A stretch of DNA of 15,728 nt from Actinomycetes bacterium (GCA_023432565.1 JAEYUL010000041.1:1-15728), one strand, 5' to 3'. Shown: positions 6,425-13,557, counted from the first letter of the stretch. The notes: generated by a model from the sequence alone, not told the origin. Numbers and translations are program-made.

Positions 6425-6456
6425 CAGGACGTTCGTCCTGTTGCGCAACGGGTTGT
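6425..6456. repeat. Overlapping palindromes upstream of ponA
   Basis: CAGGACG-TT-CGTCCTG (6425-6440) has perfect 7-base arms. It shares its last base with the perfect 10-base palindrome GTTGCGCAAC (6440-6449). The GCGCAAC half is then mirrored by GTTGTGC after two G (one mismatch). The cluster lies 78-109 bases before the ponA start and looks like one or two dimeric-regulator operators. Confidence 0.4.
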
Positions 6457-6520
6457 GCAGGTCCGGTGCAGCCTGTCCCGCCCTGGCCGCGCACGCGCCC
6501 CCGGGCACAGGGAGGCCGAC

Positions 6521-6526
6521 TACCCT
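6521..6526 (+). promoter_or_regulatory. Candidate -10 element of ponA (leaderless)
   Basis: TACCCT is followed by seven bases and the ATG at 6534, so initiation would fall on the start codon or the base before it. No good -35 hexamer lies 17-18 bases upstream. The nearest purine tract, GGGAGG at 6510-6515, is too far (18 bases) to serve as a Shine-Dalgarno. Confidence 0.45.
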
Positions 6527-6533
6527 GGCGGGC

Positions 6534-9014
6534 ATGCCGAAGACTGCCCGCGCACGAGGTCGACAGGTCAACGCCTTCCAGGCGCTGGCCCTCATGCTGT
6601 CCTTCGTGCTCGTCGCCGGTCTGGGCGGCGTGCTCGCCGCAGGTCTCGCCCTGCCAGGAGTCGCGATCGCGAACGGCGTGACCGAGATGTCCCAGACCGC
6701 GTTCGACGACCTGCCCACCGCGCTCGAGCAGAACCCCCTGCCGGAGAAGTCGCGCATCCTCGCGTCCGACGGCACGCTGCTCGCCACGTTCTACCACCAG
6801 GACCGCGTGGTGGTCCCGCTCGACGAGATCGCACCGATCATGCAGCAGGCGGTCATCGCGACCGAGGACCGGCGGTTCTACGAGCACGCCGGCGTGGACG
6901 TCATGGGCATGGTGCGCGCCGCGGCGCGCAACGCGATGGACGACGACTCGCAGGAGGGCGCCTCGACCCTCACGCAGCAGTACGTCAAGAACGTCCTCAT
7001 CGAGGCCGCCGACTCCGCGGAGACCGAGGCCGAGAAGCAGGCCCAGATCAACGAGGCCCGCACCGCCGAGGGCACCGCGGGTATCGCGCGCAAGCTGCGT
7101 GAGGCCAAGCTCGCGATCACCCTCGAGAAGACGATGTCGAAGGACGAGATCCTCGAGAAGTACCTCAACATCGCGCAGTTCGGCTCGTCCGTGTGGGGTG
7201 TGGAGTCCGCCTCGCAGCGCTACTTCGGGATGCGCGCGTCCAAGCTCGACTACCTGCGCGCCGCCACCATCGCGGGGATCACCAAGTCGCCGTCGTACTG
7301 GGACCCGACGCTGCACCCGGAGCGGGCGGAGAAGCGCCGCAACACCGTGCTCGGGCTCATGCTGCGCGAGAAGTACATCACGCAGGCGGAGTACGACAAG
7401 GGCAAGAAGACGCCCATCGAGGACACGCTCAACGTGCAGAAGCCGCGCCTGGGATGCATGTCCGCGGACGCGGCGATCGCCGGCTCGGGCTACTTCTGCG
7501 ACTACGTCACGAAGGTCATCCGCAACGACGAGGCCTTCGGCGACACGCTCGACAAGCGCCTGAAGCTCCTCTACCGCGGCGGCATGACGATCTGGACCAC
7601 GCTCGACCCCGCGATGCAGGCCGCCGCGGACAAGGAGGTCAAGGCGGGGATCCCGGTCGACGACCCGTCGGGGATCGGTACGTCGATCGTCGTCGTCGAG
7701 CCCGGCACCGGCCAGATCAAGGCGATGGCCCAGAACCGGATCTACAACAACCGGCAGGACCACGGGGATCGTGAGACCGCCGTCAACTTCAACGCCGACA
7801 ACGCCTACGGCAGCGCGTCCGGGTTCCCGCCGGGTTCGACCTTCAAGCCGTTCACGCTGCTGCAGTGGCTCAAGGAGGGCCACGCGCTCGGCGAGACGAT
7901 CAACGGGACCAGGTTCACGTACAACCTGTCCGAGTTCAACGCCCCCTGCACGAACCTCACCGGGAGCTGGACCTTCGGCAACGCCGAGGGCAAGGGCAGC
8001 GTGATGACCGTCCTGCAGGCGACCATGAACTCGGTCAACTCCGGCTACGTGGCCATGGCCAGCAAGATCAACCTCTGCGGCATCTTCGACGGCGCCGCGG
8101 AGATCGGCGTGCACAAGGCCGGCGGGCTCGCCGGTGACGGCAACATCGACCCGCTGCCGGCCAACGTGCTCGGCTCGCAGTCCATCGCGCCGCTGACGAT
8201 GGCCAACGCGTTCGCGACGTTCGCCGCCAACGGCACCTACTGCGCGCCCATCGCCATCCTCAAGGTCACCGACGCCAACGGCGAGGAGCTCAAGGTCCCG
8301 AGCGCCAACTGCAGCCAGAAGATCGACAAGGGCGTCGCCAAGACCATGAACTACGCCCTGAGCAACGTCTGGAAGGGCACCGCCAAGGGCGTCCCCGCGC
8401 CGAAGTTCGCGTCCGCCGGCAAGACCGGCACCACCACGCACAACGAGCACACGTGGTTCGTCGGCTACACCCCGCGCCTCGCCGCGGCCGTCTGGGTCGG
8501 CCACACCGACGCGATGAAGACGATGCACGGGCTGACGATCAACGGCCGCAACTACAGCGGCTTCGGTGCCGGACCGTGGGGTTCGTCGATCGCGGCACCC
8601 ACGTGGGTCAGGTTCATGAACACCGCGCTCGGCGACGGCGACAACCCCGGCTTCGACACGCCGCCGAACGACCTCGTCCACGGCAAGAAGGTCGCCGTGC
8701 CGAGCGTCGTGGGCATGACCGAGGACGAGGCTCGCTCGGTGCTCACCGCGCGTGGGTTCCACGTCGTCGTCTCGTCGGAGCGCGTGAAGTCCTCGCTGCC
8801 GAAGAACCGCGTCGCCGAGCAGGACCCGAGCGGCTGGGCCGTCTACGGCGCGGTGATCACGCTGCGCCTCTCCGACGGATCCGACCAGCAGCGCGACCCC
8901 TGCGAGGAGAACCCGAACCGACCGGGCTGCCAGGGCGACGAGGACGGCCCCCCGGGACCGCCGGGACGTGACCGCGACCGCGACCGCGGCAACGACTCCG
9001 CGACCGAGCAGTGA
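6534..9014 (+). CDS. ponA: Bifunctional class A penicillin-binding protein with PASTA domain
   Basis: 826 aa, PonA2-type. It polymerises and cross-links peptidoglycan outside the membrane. A short cytoplasmic N-terminus precedes a transmembrane helix at about 16-45. The GT51 transglycosylase domain has catalytic Glu111 in IATEDRRFYEHAGVD, then GASTLTQQYVKN and KDEILEKYLNIAQFG. An Ala/Glu-rich insertion of about 30 residues (156-186) follows TQQYVKN. The transpeptidase domain has Ser435-Thr-Phe-Lys438 (nucleophile), Ser500-Val-Asn502 and Lys630-Thr-Gly-Thr. One PASTA domain spans about 718-782 (VPSVVGMTEDEARSVL). The tail (783-826) holds two Cys, GPPGPPG and Arg-Asp repeats. The start at ATG 6534 is favoured over an in-frame upstream GTG because of the -10 element. 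It is divergent from whiB4 and overlaps the metallophosphoesterase by four bases, as in the M. tuberculosis ponA2 locus recalled from memory. Confidence 0.95.
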   Translation: MPKTARARGRQVNAFQALALMLSFVLVAGLGGVLAAGLALPGVAIANGVTEMSQTAFDDLPTALEQNPLPEKSRILASDGTLLATFYHQDRVVVPLDEIAPIMQQAVIATEDRRFYEHAGVDVMGMVRAAARNAMDDDSQEGASTLTQQYVKNVLIEAADSAETEAEKQAQINEARTAEGTAGIARKLREAKLAITLEKTMSKDEILEKYLNIAQFGSSVWGVESASQRYFGMRASKLDYLRAATIAGITKSPSYWDPTLHPERAEKRRNTVLGLMLREKYITQAEYDKGKKTPIEDTLNVQKPRLGCMSADAAIAGSGYFCDYVTKVIRNDEAFGDTLDKRLKLLYRGGMTIWTTLDPAMQAAADKEVKAGIPVDDPSGIGTSIVVVEPGTGQIKAMAQNRIYNNRQDHGDRETAVNFNADNAYGSASGFPPGSTFKPFTLLQWLKEGHALGETINGTRFTYNLSEFNAPCTNLTGSWTFGNAEGKGSVMTVLQATMNSVNSGYVAMASKINLCGIFDGAAEIGVHKAGGLAGDGNIDPLPANVLGSQSIAPLTMANAFATFAANGTYCAPIAILKVTDANGEELKVPSANCSQKIDKGVAKTMNYALSNVWKGTAKGVPAPKFASAGKTGTTTHNEHTWFVGYTPRLAAAVWVGHTDAMKTMHGLTINGRNYSGFGAGPWGSSIAAPTWVRFMNTALGDGDNPGFDTPPNDLVHGKKVAVPSVVGMTEDEARSVLTARGFHVVVSSERVKSSLPKNRVAEQDPSGWAVYGAVITLRLSDGSDQQRDPCEENPNRPGCQGDEDGPPGPPGRDRDRDRGNDSATEQ

Positions 9015-9979
9015 CGGCCGCGTCCGTGGCCAAGGCCACGGGCGGGCTGGTCACGCTCGCCGCCGGCGCGCTCGCGTGGTCGCTCGTCGAGGCGCGCTGG
9101 TACACGCTGCGTGAGGTCACGGTCCCGCTGCTGCCGCCAGGCCAGGACCCGCTGCGGGTGCTGCACGTCTCGGACCTGCACCTGACGTCGTCGCAGGACC
9201 GCAAGGTCGCGTGGGTGCGCGAGCTCGCCTCGCTCGACCCGCACCTCGTCGTCGACACGGGTGACAACTGGGCCGACCTCGAGGCGTTCGGGCCGCTCGC
9301 GCACGCGCTCGAGCCGCTCCTCGAGCGTCCGGGCGTGTTCGTCATGGGCTCGAACGACTACATCGCCCCGCAGCCCAAGAACCCCGCGCGGTACCTGCTG
9401 CCCGACGCGCGCAGTGCTCCCCCCAAGCCGCCGCGCGAGATGCCGTGGCGCGAGCTCGTGCGCCTGTTCCGCTCGGCGGGGTGGCTCGACCTCGACAACC
9501 GTCGCGGCGTGCTGGAGCTCGACGGGCGCAGGGTCTCGTTCGTGGGGACTGACGATGCGCACCTCGACCGCGACCGGATGCCGCCCGCGGGCGGTCCCGA
9601 CGACGCGCGCACCGCACCAGGGCCGACCGGCGACGCGTCGGGCGCACCGGCGGTCGACCTGCACGTCGGCGTGACGCACGCGCCCTATGTGCGCGTGCTC
9701 GACGCGATGCTCGCCGACGACGCCGACCTGATCCTCGCCGGCCACACGCACGGCGGGCAGCTCGCGGTGCCGGGATGGGGCGCCCTGGTGACGAACTGCG
9801 ACCTGGACCCGGGGCGCGCCAAGGGCCTGCACGGCTGGCCGGGCCCTCGCCCGGACGCGCCCGGGGGCCACGACTCGACGTGGTTGCACGTGAGCGCGGG
9901 CCTGGGCACGAGCCCGTTCACGCCGGTGCGCTTCGCGTGCCGCCCGGAGGCCACCCTCCTGACCCTCACCCCCGCCTGA
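9011..9979 (+). CDS. Calcineurin-like metallophosphoesterase, membrane-anchored
   Basis: 322 aa. The GTG start overlaps the ponA stop as GTGA, so translation is coupled. An N-terminal hydrophobic stretch (about 9-25) is a likely membrane anchor. The two-metal site is complete: Asp55 and His57 in VSDLHLTS, Asp85 in DTGDN, Asn115 in MGSNDY (replacing the usual GNHD), His223 in VTHAP, and His245/His247 in AGHTHGGQ. A variable Gly/Pro/Asp-rich loop at about 190-215 is probably an insertion. The family includes UDP-diacylglucosamine hydrolase-like and YkuE-type enzymes that act on lipid or wall precursors. Pairing with ponA suggests an envelope phosphodiester substrate, but that is inference. The same pair, Rv3682-Rv3683, occurs in M. 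tuberculosis as I recall it. Confidence 0.9.
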   Translation: MTAASVAKATGGLVTLAAGALAWSLVEARWYTLREVTVPLLPPGQDPLRVLHVSDLHLTSSQDRKVAWVRELASLDPHLVVDTGDNWADLEAFGPLAHALEPLLERPGVFVMGSNDYIAPQPKNPARYLLPDARSAPPKPPREMPWRELVRLFRSAGWLDLDNRRGVLELDGRRVSFVGTDDAHLDRDRMPPAGGPDDARTAPGPTGDASGAPAVDLHVGVTHAPYVRVLDAMLADDADLILAGHTHGGQLAVPGWGALVTNCDLDPGRAKGLHGWPGPRPDAPGGHDSTWLHVSAGLGTSPFTPVRFACRPEATLLTLTPA

Positions 9980-10062
9980 CCCCACCCACCCCTGCCCCAC
10001 CCACCCCCGCCCGCACCCACCCCCGCCCGCGCCCACCCCCGCCCGCGCCACCCCTGCCCGCG
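9980..10062. repeat. C-rich tandem repeat (16-base unit)
   Basis: Immediately after the metallophosphoesterase stop. Three tandem 16-base units, CCCACCCCCGCCCGCR, occupy 10000-10015, 10016-10031 and 10032-10047. They are flanked by degenerate CCCACCCCTGCC-like copies at 9985-9998 and 10048-10062. The minus strand is a run of closely spaced G-tracts able to form G-quadruplexes. No coding potential is evident. Confidence 0.8.
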
Positions 10063-10129
10063 AGCGCGGCAGAACCGGCGCGAGCGCGCGTCGGACAGGG
10101 CCGCGCTCGGGCCCGATGTGCCGCGCTCG
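10061..10129. repeat. Inverted repeat downstream of the C-rich tract
   Basis: CGAGCGCGGC at 10061-10070 is the exact reverse complement of GCCGCGCTCG at 10100-10109, and the latter recurs at 10120-10129. The left arm can pair with either copy. It may act as a terminator for the ponA-metallophosphoesterase unit, although the 29-base loop is long. The stretch from here to the tRNA shows no gene. Confidence 0.35.
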
Positions 10130-10216
10130 AAGGTGGGGCGGGAAGGACGGTGCGCCGGTGGTGCGGTGTGGCCCGGGGCACGTGCGGCGGATTTCGGAGA
10201 TGCGCCGGGCGTCGGG

Positions 10217-10222
10217 TAGTCT
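10217..10222 (+). promoter_or_regulatory. Candidate -10 element of the tRNA-Pro gene
   Basis: TAGTCT lies 12 bases before the mature tRNA 5' end, giving a leader of about 5-6 bases. Upstream TTCGGA at 10193-10198 (18-base spacer) is a weak -35 candidate. Inferred from pattern and spacing. Confidence 0.45.
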
Positions 10223-10234
10223 GAGCAGGCTTCA

Positions 10235-10308
<74 letters not shown>

Positions 10309-10313
10309 CAACA

Positions 10314-10360
10314 GATGGGCCCTCACGGCCGGCGAGAACGCCGGGGCGTGAGGGCCCATC
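10314..10360 (+). terminator. Long hairpin terminator after tRNA-Pro
   Basis: GATGGGCCCTCACG (10314-10327) pairs perfectly with CGTGAGGGCCCATC (10347-10360). Inside, CCGGCG (10329-10334) pairs with CGCCGG (10339-10344) around an AGAA loop, leaving a small bulge. It starts five bases after the tRNA. The total stem is about 20 pairs with only a pyrimidine-rich tail. Confidence 0.8.
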
Positions 10361-10401
10361 GCCGTCTCCCCCTCGCGCCCGGTGCCACGTCCCCGCACAC
10401 G

Positions 10402-10441
10402 CGACGGCCCGGGCCGACGAGAGGCCGGACCCGAGCCGTCG
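10402..10441 (-). terminator. Imperfect hairpin downstream of the DUF4097 operon
   Basis: CGACGGC (10402-10408) pairs with GCCGTCG (10435-10441), followed inward by one mismatch and CGGG/CCCG. It lies 25 bases past the DUF4097 stop and probably terminates that minus-strand operon, facing the tRNA terminator. Confidence 0.55.
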
Positions 10442-10466
10442 TGCGCGCGCACCCGCGCAGACTCGG

Positions 10467-11372
10467 TCAGGAGCGGGGCGGCAGGTAGCTCACCGAGCCG
10501 TTCGACGAGCGGATCGTGACGCGGACGGACGCGGCCGGGTCCGTGGGGGCCTCGGTGCGCTGCGCGCCGTTGGACGTGCCGATGTCGAGCGCGACCGGCA
10601 GACCCGTGCCGTAGACGGTCACGTTGCCGTTGCTGGACGTCGCGGTGATGTCGGCACGCGCCCCGGCGACCTCCACGCCGCCGTTGCTCGACGTCGCGAC
10701 CACGATCCCCGACACGTCCTCGACCTCGACGCGCCCGTTGCTCGAGTGCGCCTCGACCGAGCTGGCGCCGCGCACGACCACCGAGCCGTTGCTCGACGTG
10801 GCACGCACCGCCCCGGCGACGTCACGGACGTCGACGCTGCCGTTGCTGGAGTGCGCCACGAGGTCGCCGCCCAGCGCGGAGGCCACCACCTTGCCGTTGC
10901 TCGAGCGCAGCTCGGCGTCGCCCAGCACGCCGGAGACGCGCACGTCACCGTCGGAGGTCCGCACCACGAGCGTCGTCCCCGCGGGGAGCGTGACGTCCAG
11001 GTCGGCCTCGCACGAGAGCGCCCAGCCCCACGAGCACTGGTGCGACACCACGAGGCGATCAGGCGAGGCGTCGGCGGAGTACCGCGTGTCGACGAACGCG
11101 AAGCGCGCCGAGCGCAGGACGCGCACCTCGTCGCCGCCCCCGGTGGACACGGTCACGCGACCGTCGGCGACGAGCTCCACCTTCGGTGCCGCGGCGTAGG
11201 TGGCCTCGCCGCTGCTCTTCTCGCGCGCCACGAGGCTCACGAGGTCGAGGCCCGCCCACAGGATGGCCAGACCACCGAGGACGCCCCCGATCCACAGCAG
11301 GGCCCGCGCGCCGCCGGACCGGCGCGGGTCACGCGTCGGTGCGGGTGCGGGGGTGTCGGTGACGGTGCTCAT
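10467..11372 (-). CDS. Membrane-anchored DUF4097 beta-solenoid protein
   Basis: 301 aa. A Pro-rich N-terminus (1-22) and a transmembrane helix (about 23-48) precede an extracytoplasmic domain. From residue 139 to 292 a repeat with a mean period of 18 residues is marked by (S/T)S(N/D)G turns at 139, 157, 175, 193, 210, 228, 246, 266 and 289. The pattern is that of a right-handed beta-solenoid of the DUF4097/GIN-adhesin-like family. Cys113 and Cys121 (CSWGWALSC) could form a disulfide outside the cell. The ATG overlaps the stop of the response regulator by four bases (ATGA), so it belongs to the kinase operon. By analogy with LiaF/PspC-like partners of LiaRS-type systems it may be an envelope-stress sensor or effector, but this is inference. 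The downstream hairpin ends the operon. Confidence 0.85.
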   Translation of the reverse strand: MSTVTDTPAPAPTRDPRRSGGARALLWIGGVLGGLAILWAGLDLVSLVAREKSSGEATYAAAPKVELVADGRVTVSTGGGDEVRVLRSARFAFVDTRYSADASPDRLVVSHQCSWGWALSCEADLDVTLPAGTTLVVRTSDGDVRVSGVLGDAELRSSNGKVVASALGGDLVAHSSNGSVDVRDVAGAVRATSSNGSVVVRGASSVEAHSSNGRVEVEDVSGIVVATSSNGGVEVAGARADITATSSNGNVTVYGTGLPVALDIGTSNGAQRTEAPTDPAASVRVTIRSSNGSVSYLPPRS

Positions 11373-12031
11373 GACTCTCCGTTCGGTCGGTGCTCGAGCC
11401 AACGGAGCACGGCCAGGACGCGACGGTGGTCGTCGCTGTCCGGCGGGAGCCCGAGCTTGGTGAGGATCGAGGTGACGTGCTTCTCCACGGCGGGCAGCCC
11501 GATGAAAAGGCGCTCGGCGATCGCGGAGTTGGAGCGACCCTCGGCGACGAGCGCCATGACCTCCCGCTCACGCGGTGTGAGGTCTTCCAGGCCGGTGCGG
11601 GTCGCGCGCGCCATGATCTGCGCGACGACCTCCGGGTCGATGACGGTGCCGCCGCCGGCGATCCGGGAGATCGCGTCGAGCAGCTCGTCGACGTCCGTCA
11701 CGCGGTCCTTGAGGACGTAGCCCAGGCCGCGCACATCGCCCGCGAACAGCTCACGGGCGTAGCGCTGCTCGACGTACTGCGAGAGCACGAGCACCGGAAG
11801 GCGCGGGTGCAGGCTGCGCAGGTGGATCGCGGCACGCAGCCCCTCGTCGGTGTGCGACGGCGGCATCCGCACGTCGGTGACCAGTACGTCGGGGACCGCC
11901 GCGTCGGGACCGAGCGCCGCGACGAGCTCGTCGGCGGTGCGGTAGCCCGTGACGTCGTGCCCCTCGGCGGTGAGCAGTCGGGTCAGGCCGTCCAGGAGGA
12001 GGACCGAGTCCTCCGCGATCACGATGCGCAC
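11369..12031 (-). CDS. NarL/LuxR-family response regulator
   Basis: 220 aa cytoplasmic DNA-binding regulator. The receiver domain covers about 1-120 with acidic Glu7-Asp8, phosphoacceptor Asp53 in VLVTDVRMPP, and the conserved Lys in GLGYVLKDRV. The C-terminal LuxR/GerE helix-turn-helix covers about 150-205 (LTPREREVMALVAEGRSNSAIAERL, then VEKHVTSILTKLGL). The GTG start lies 13 bases inside the end of the kinase gene, and the stop overlaps the DUF4097 ATG by four bases, so the three are translationally coupled. It is the expected phosphotransfer partner of the adjacent kinase and probably regulates its own operon. Targets are unknown. It resembles LiaR/VraR-type regulators by architecture, but I cannot assign it to a named ortholog. 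Confidence 0.93.
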   Translation of the reverse strand: MRIVIAEDSVLLLDGLTRLLTAEGHDVTGYRTADELVAALGPDAAVPDVLVTDVRMPPSHTDEGLRAAIHLRSLHPRLPVLVLSQYVEQRYARELFAGDVRGLGYVLKDRVTDVDELLDAISRIAGGGTVIDPEVVAQIMARATRTGLEDLTPREREVMALVAEGRSNSAIAERLFIGLPAVEKHVTSILTKLGLPPDSDDHRRVLAVLRWLEHRPNGES

Positions 12032-13416
12032 GGGAGCTCCACGATCAGGGTCGTGCCGGCCCCGACGGGGCTGGCGAGGTCGAACGTGCCGTCCAGCGCC
12101 GCGACACGGCTGCGCAGACCGTCGAGGCCGGAACCGGGCGTGGCGAGCGCTCCGCCGCGGCCGTCGTCCTGGATGACGAGGCGCAGGGTCGTCCCGTCGC
12201 ACGCGACGGCGATCTGGGCGGAGCGCGCCTGGGCGTGCTTGGCGACGTTGGTGAGTGCCTCGGCGACGACGAAGTACGCGGCCGCCCGGGCGGCGGTACC
12301 GCACTGCTCGAGGGTGTCGTCGTCGGGCGTGCGGACCGTCACCGGGATCGGCGAGCGGGACGCGAGCGCGCTCAGCGCCGCATCGAGGCCGCGGTCCGTG
12401 AGGACGGCCGGGTGGATCCCCCGCACGAGGTCGCGCAGCTCGGCGAGCGTCTCCTGGACCTCGCGGTGCGCGTGCTCGAGCGCCTCGGTGGCGACCTGCG
12501 GGTCCTGCGCGCCGCGCCGGCGGGCGGCACCGAGCTCGAGGCCCAGGGCCACCAGACGCTGCTGCGCGCCGTCGTGCAGGTCCCGTTCGATGCGTCGACG
12601 CTCGTCGTCCGCGGCCCCGACGACGAGGTGACGGGTCTCCTCGACCTGGGCGACCCGCGACTCGGCGCGCTGCCGCGCGGCGTCGGCCGCGGCGACCTCG
12701 TAGGCGGAGCGGGAGGCACCGAGCATCCCGCGCGCCATCCGCAGCTGCAGCAACGTGCCGGCCTGCGTTGTCAGGGCGGCGAGCCACAGGGCGACGACGC
12801 CGGCGAGCACCAGGGCGGCACCGAGCAGCCACGCTGGCCAGCCGATCCAGTCCTCGAGCACGGGGCCCGTGCCGTACACGGGCGCGAAGATGCCGGCGAG
12901 GCCTGCGGCGCCGAGCCCGACGACGAACCCGAACGCGAGCGACGAGGTCAGCACGGACAGCGCGGCGTACCCGAGCGCCGACCAGGCACGCGTGTCGCGC
13001 AGCGGCGCGAGGTAGCGCGACCACCACCCTGCTCCGCCCTGGTGGGCGGGGACCGGGCGCGGGACCACCGCACCCGTCTGGGCACCCAGCCGGGCGATCT
13101 CCGCTCGTGCGAACCCGCGCGCCGCGCGCAGGACGAGCGGCAGCAACAGCAGCCCAACGCCGAGCGCGAGGATCAACGAGACCGCCACGGGCACCACGAT
13201 CAGCACGACCGTCCCCACCGTCGCCAGCCAGAGGAACCCGATGGTGGTCTGCGCGACGGCCCGCCAGGTCTCCGGCGCCACGGGCGCGAGTGCGAACCGC
13301 CGCCCGTCACGCAGGGCGGGTGCGACGAGGGCGAGGTCGTGGGACGTCGGCGGGTAGGCGTCGACCGGGTCGACGAACCCGGCAGGAGGCTGGCCGGGTG
13401 CGGGCTGCGAGGTCAT
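12019..13416 (-). CDS. Membrane histidine kinase (HisKA_3, NarL/LiaS type)
   Basis: 465 aa. The N-terminal 55 residues are Pro-rich and probably cytoplasmic. Four hydrophobic segments lie at about 58-98 (two), 146-182 and 195-218. This fits the four-helix 'putative sensor' domain of actinobacterial kinases with almost no extracellular loop. The phosphoacceptor is His281 in ERRRIERDLHDGAQQRLVAL (HisKA_3 dimerisation helix). The HATPase domain has an N box (VVAEALTNVAKHA), a G1 box (DDGRGG) and a G2 box (GSGLDGLRSRV). The ATG at 13416 has TAGGTT six bases upstream, so the mRNA may be leaderless. It is first in a kinase-regulator-DUF4097 operon. With so little extracellular sequence, the signal is probably sensed within the membrane or through the DUF4097 partner. 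The ligand is unknown. Confidence 0.93.
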   Translation of the reverse strand: MTSQPAPGQPPAGFVDPVDAYPPTSHDLALVAPALRDGRRFALAPVAPETWRAVAQTTIGFLWLATVGTVVLIVVPVAVSLILALGVGLLLLPLVLRAARGFARAEIARLGAQTGAVVPRPVPAHQGGAGWWSRYLAPLRDTRAWSALGYAALSVLTSSLAFGFVVGLGAAGLAGIFAPVYGTGPVLEDWIGWPAWLLGAALVLAGVVALWLAALTTQAGTLLQLRMARGMLGASRSAYEVAAADAARQRAESRVAQVEETRHLVVGAADDERRRIERDLHDGAQQRLVALGLELGAARRRGAQDPQVATEALEHAHREVQETLAELRDLVRGIHPAVLTDRGLDAALSALASRSPIPVTVRTPDDDTLEQCGTAARAAAYFVVAEALTNVAKHAQARSAQIAVACDGTTLRLVIQDDGRGGALATPGSGLDGLRSRVAALDGTFDLASPVGAGTTLIVELPCAS

Positions 13417-13422
13417 GCGACG

Positions 13423-13428
13423 AACCTA
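13423..13428 (-). promoter_or_regulatory. Candidate -10 element of the kinase operon (leaderless)
   Basis: Minus strand TAGGTT is followed by six bases and the ATG at 13416. No clear -35 is visible at 17-18 bases. No Shine-Dalgarno precedes the ATG, which supports a leaderless reading. Confidence 0.45.
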
Positions 13429-13501
13429 CGGGGCCGCTGGCCTGCGCCGACATCCCGCCGCCCCACCAGGTCACGGTAGGGATAACCCCCCGCGCGCGCG
13501 A

Positions 13502-13557
13502 CGACCCCGTGGTTGCTCCGGCTCAGGGGCGTCCTGGCCGGAGCAACCGCGGGGTCG
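13502..13557 (-). terminator. Hairpin terminator of the lysC-asd operon
   Basis: Arms 13502-13521 and 13538-13557 pair over 20 positions with one T-G wobble (CGACCCCG-T-GGTTGCTCCGG against its mirror). The 16-base loop contains a further CAGG/CCTG pairing. It begins seven bases after the asd stop and insulates the downstream kinase operon from read-through. It is the strongest stem in the window and has no U-tract. Confidence 0.8.

Larger units (their letters stand above)
6222..6533. promoter_or_regulatory. Divergent whiB4-ponA intergenic region
   Basis: This 312-base gene-free stretch is the longest in the window. It holds an imperfect inverted repeat near the whiB start (6248-6256 with 6271-6279), a TTGACG at 6323-6328 without a clear -10 partner, clustered palindromes at 6425-6456, and the -10 of ponA at 6521-6526. 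It is locally less GC-rich near 6290-6350 than the coding flanks. I found no small ORF with coding character in it. Confidence 0.6.

Noticed and set aside
6303..8762. Very long antisense open frame (819 codons) opposite ponA
   Set aside because: The ponA frame has all class A PBP motifs. The antisense product is low-complexity Val/Gly/Arg/Leu with no motif.
10623..10910. Regularly spaced DNA repeats resembling a CRISPR array
   Set aside because: The 51-54 base period is the codon image of the 18-residue SSNG solenoid repeat in the DUF4097 gene. The 'spacers' are coding and similar to each other.
13460..13495. TACCGT near GGTTATCCC as an upstream kinase-operon promoter
   Set aside because: No -35 lies at a suitable distance, and the TAGGTT element next to the ATG is better placed.
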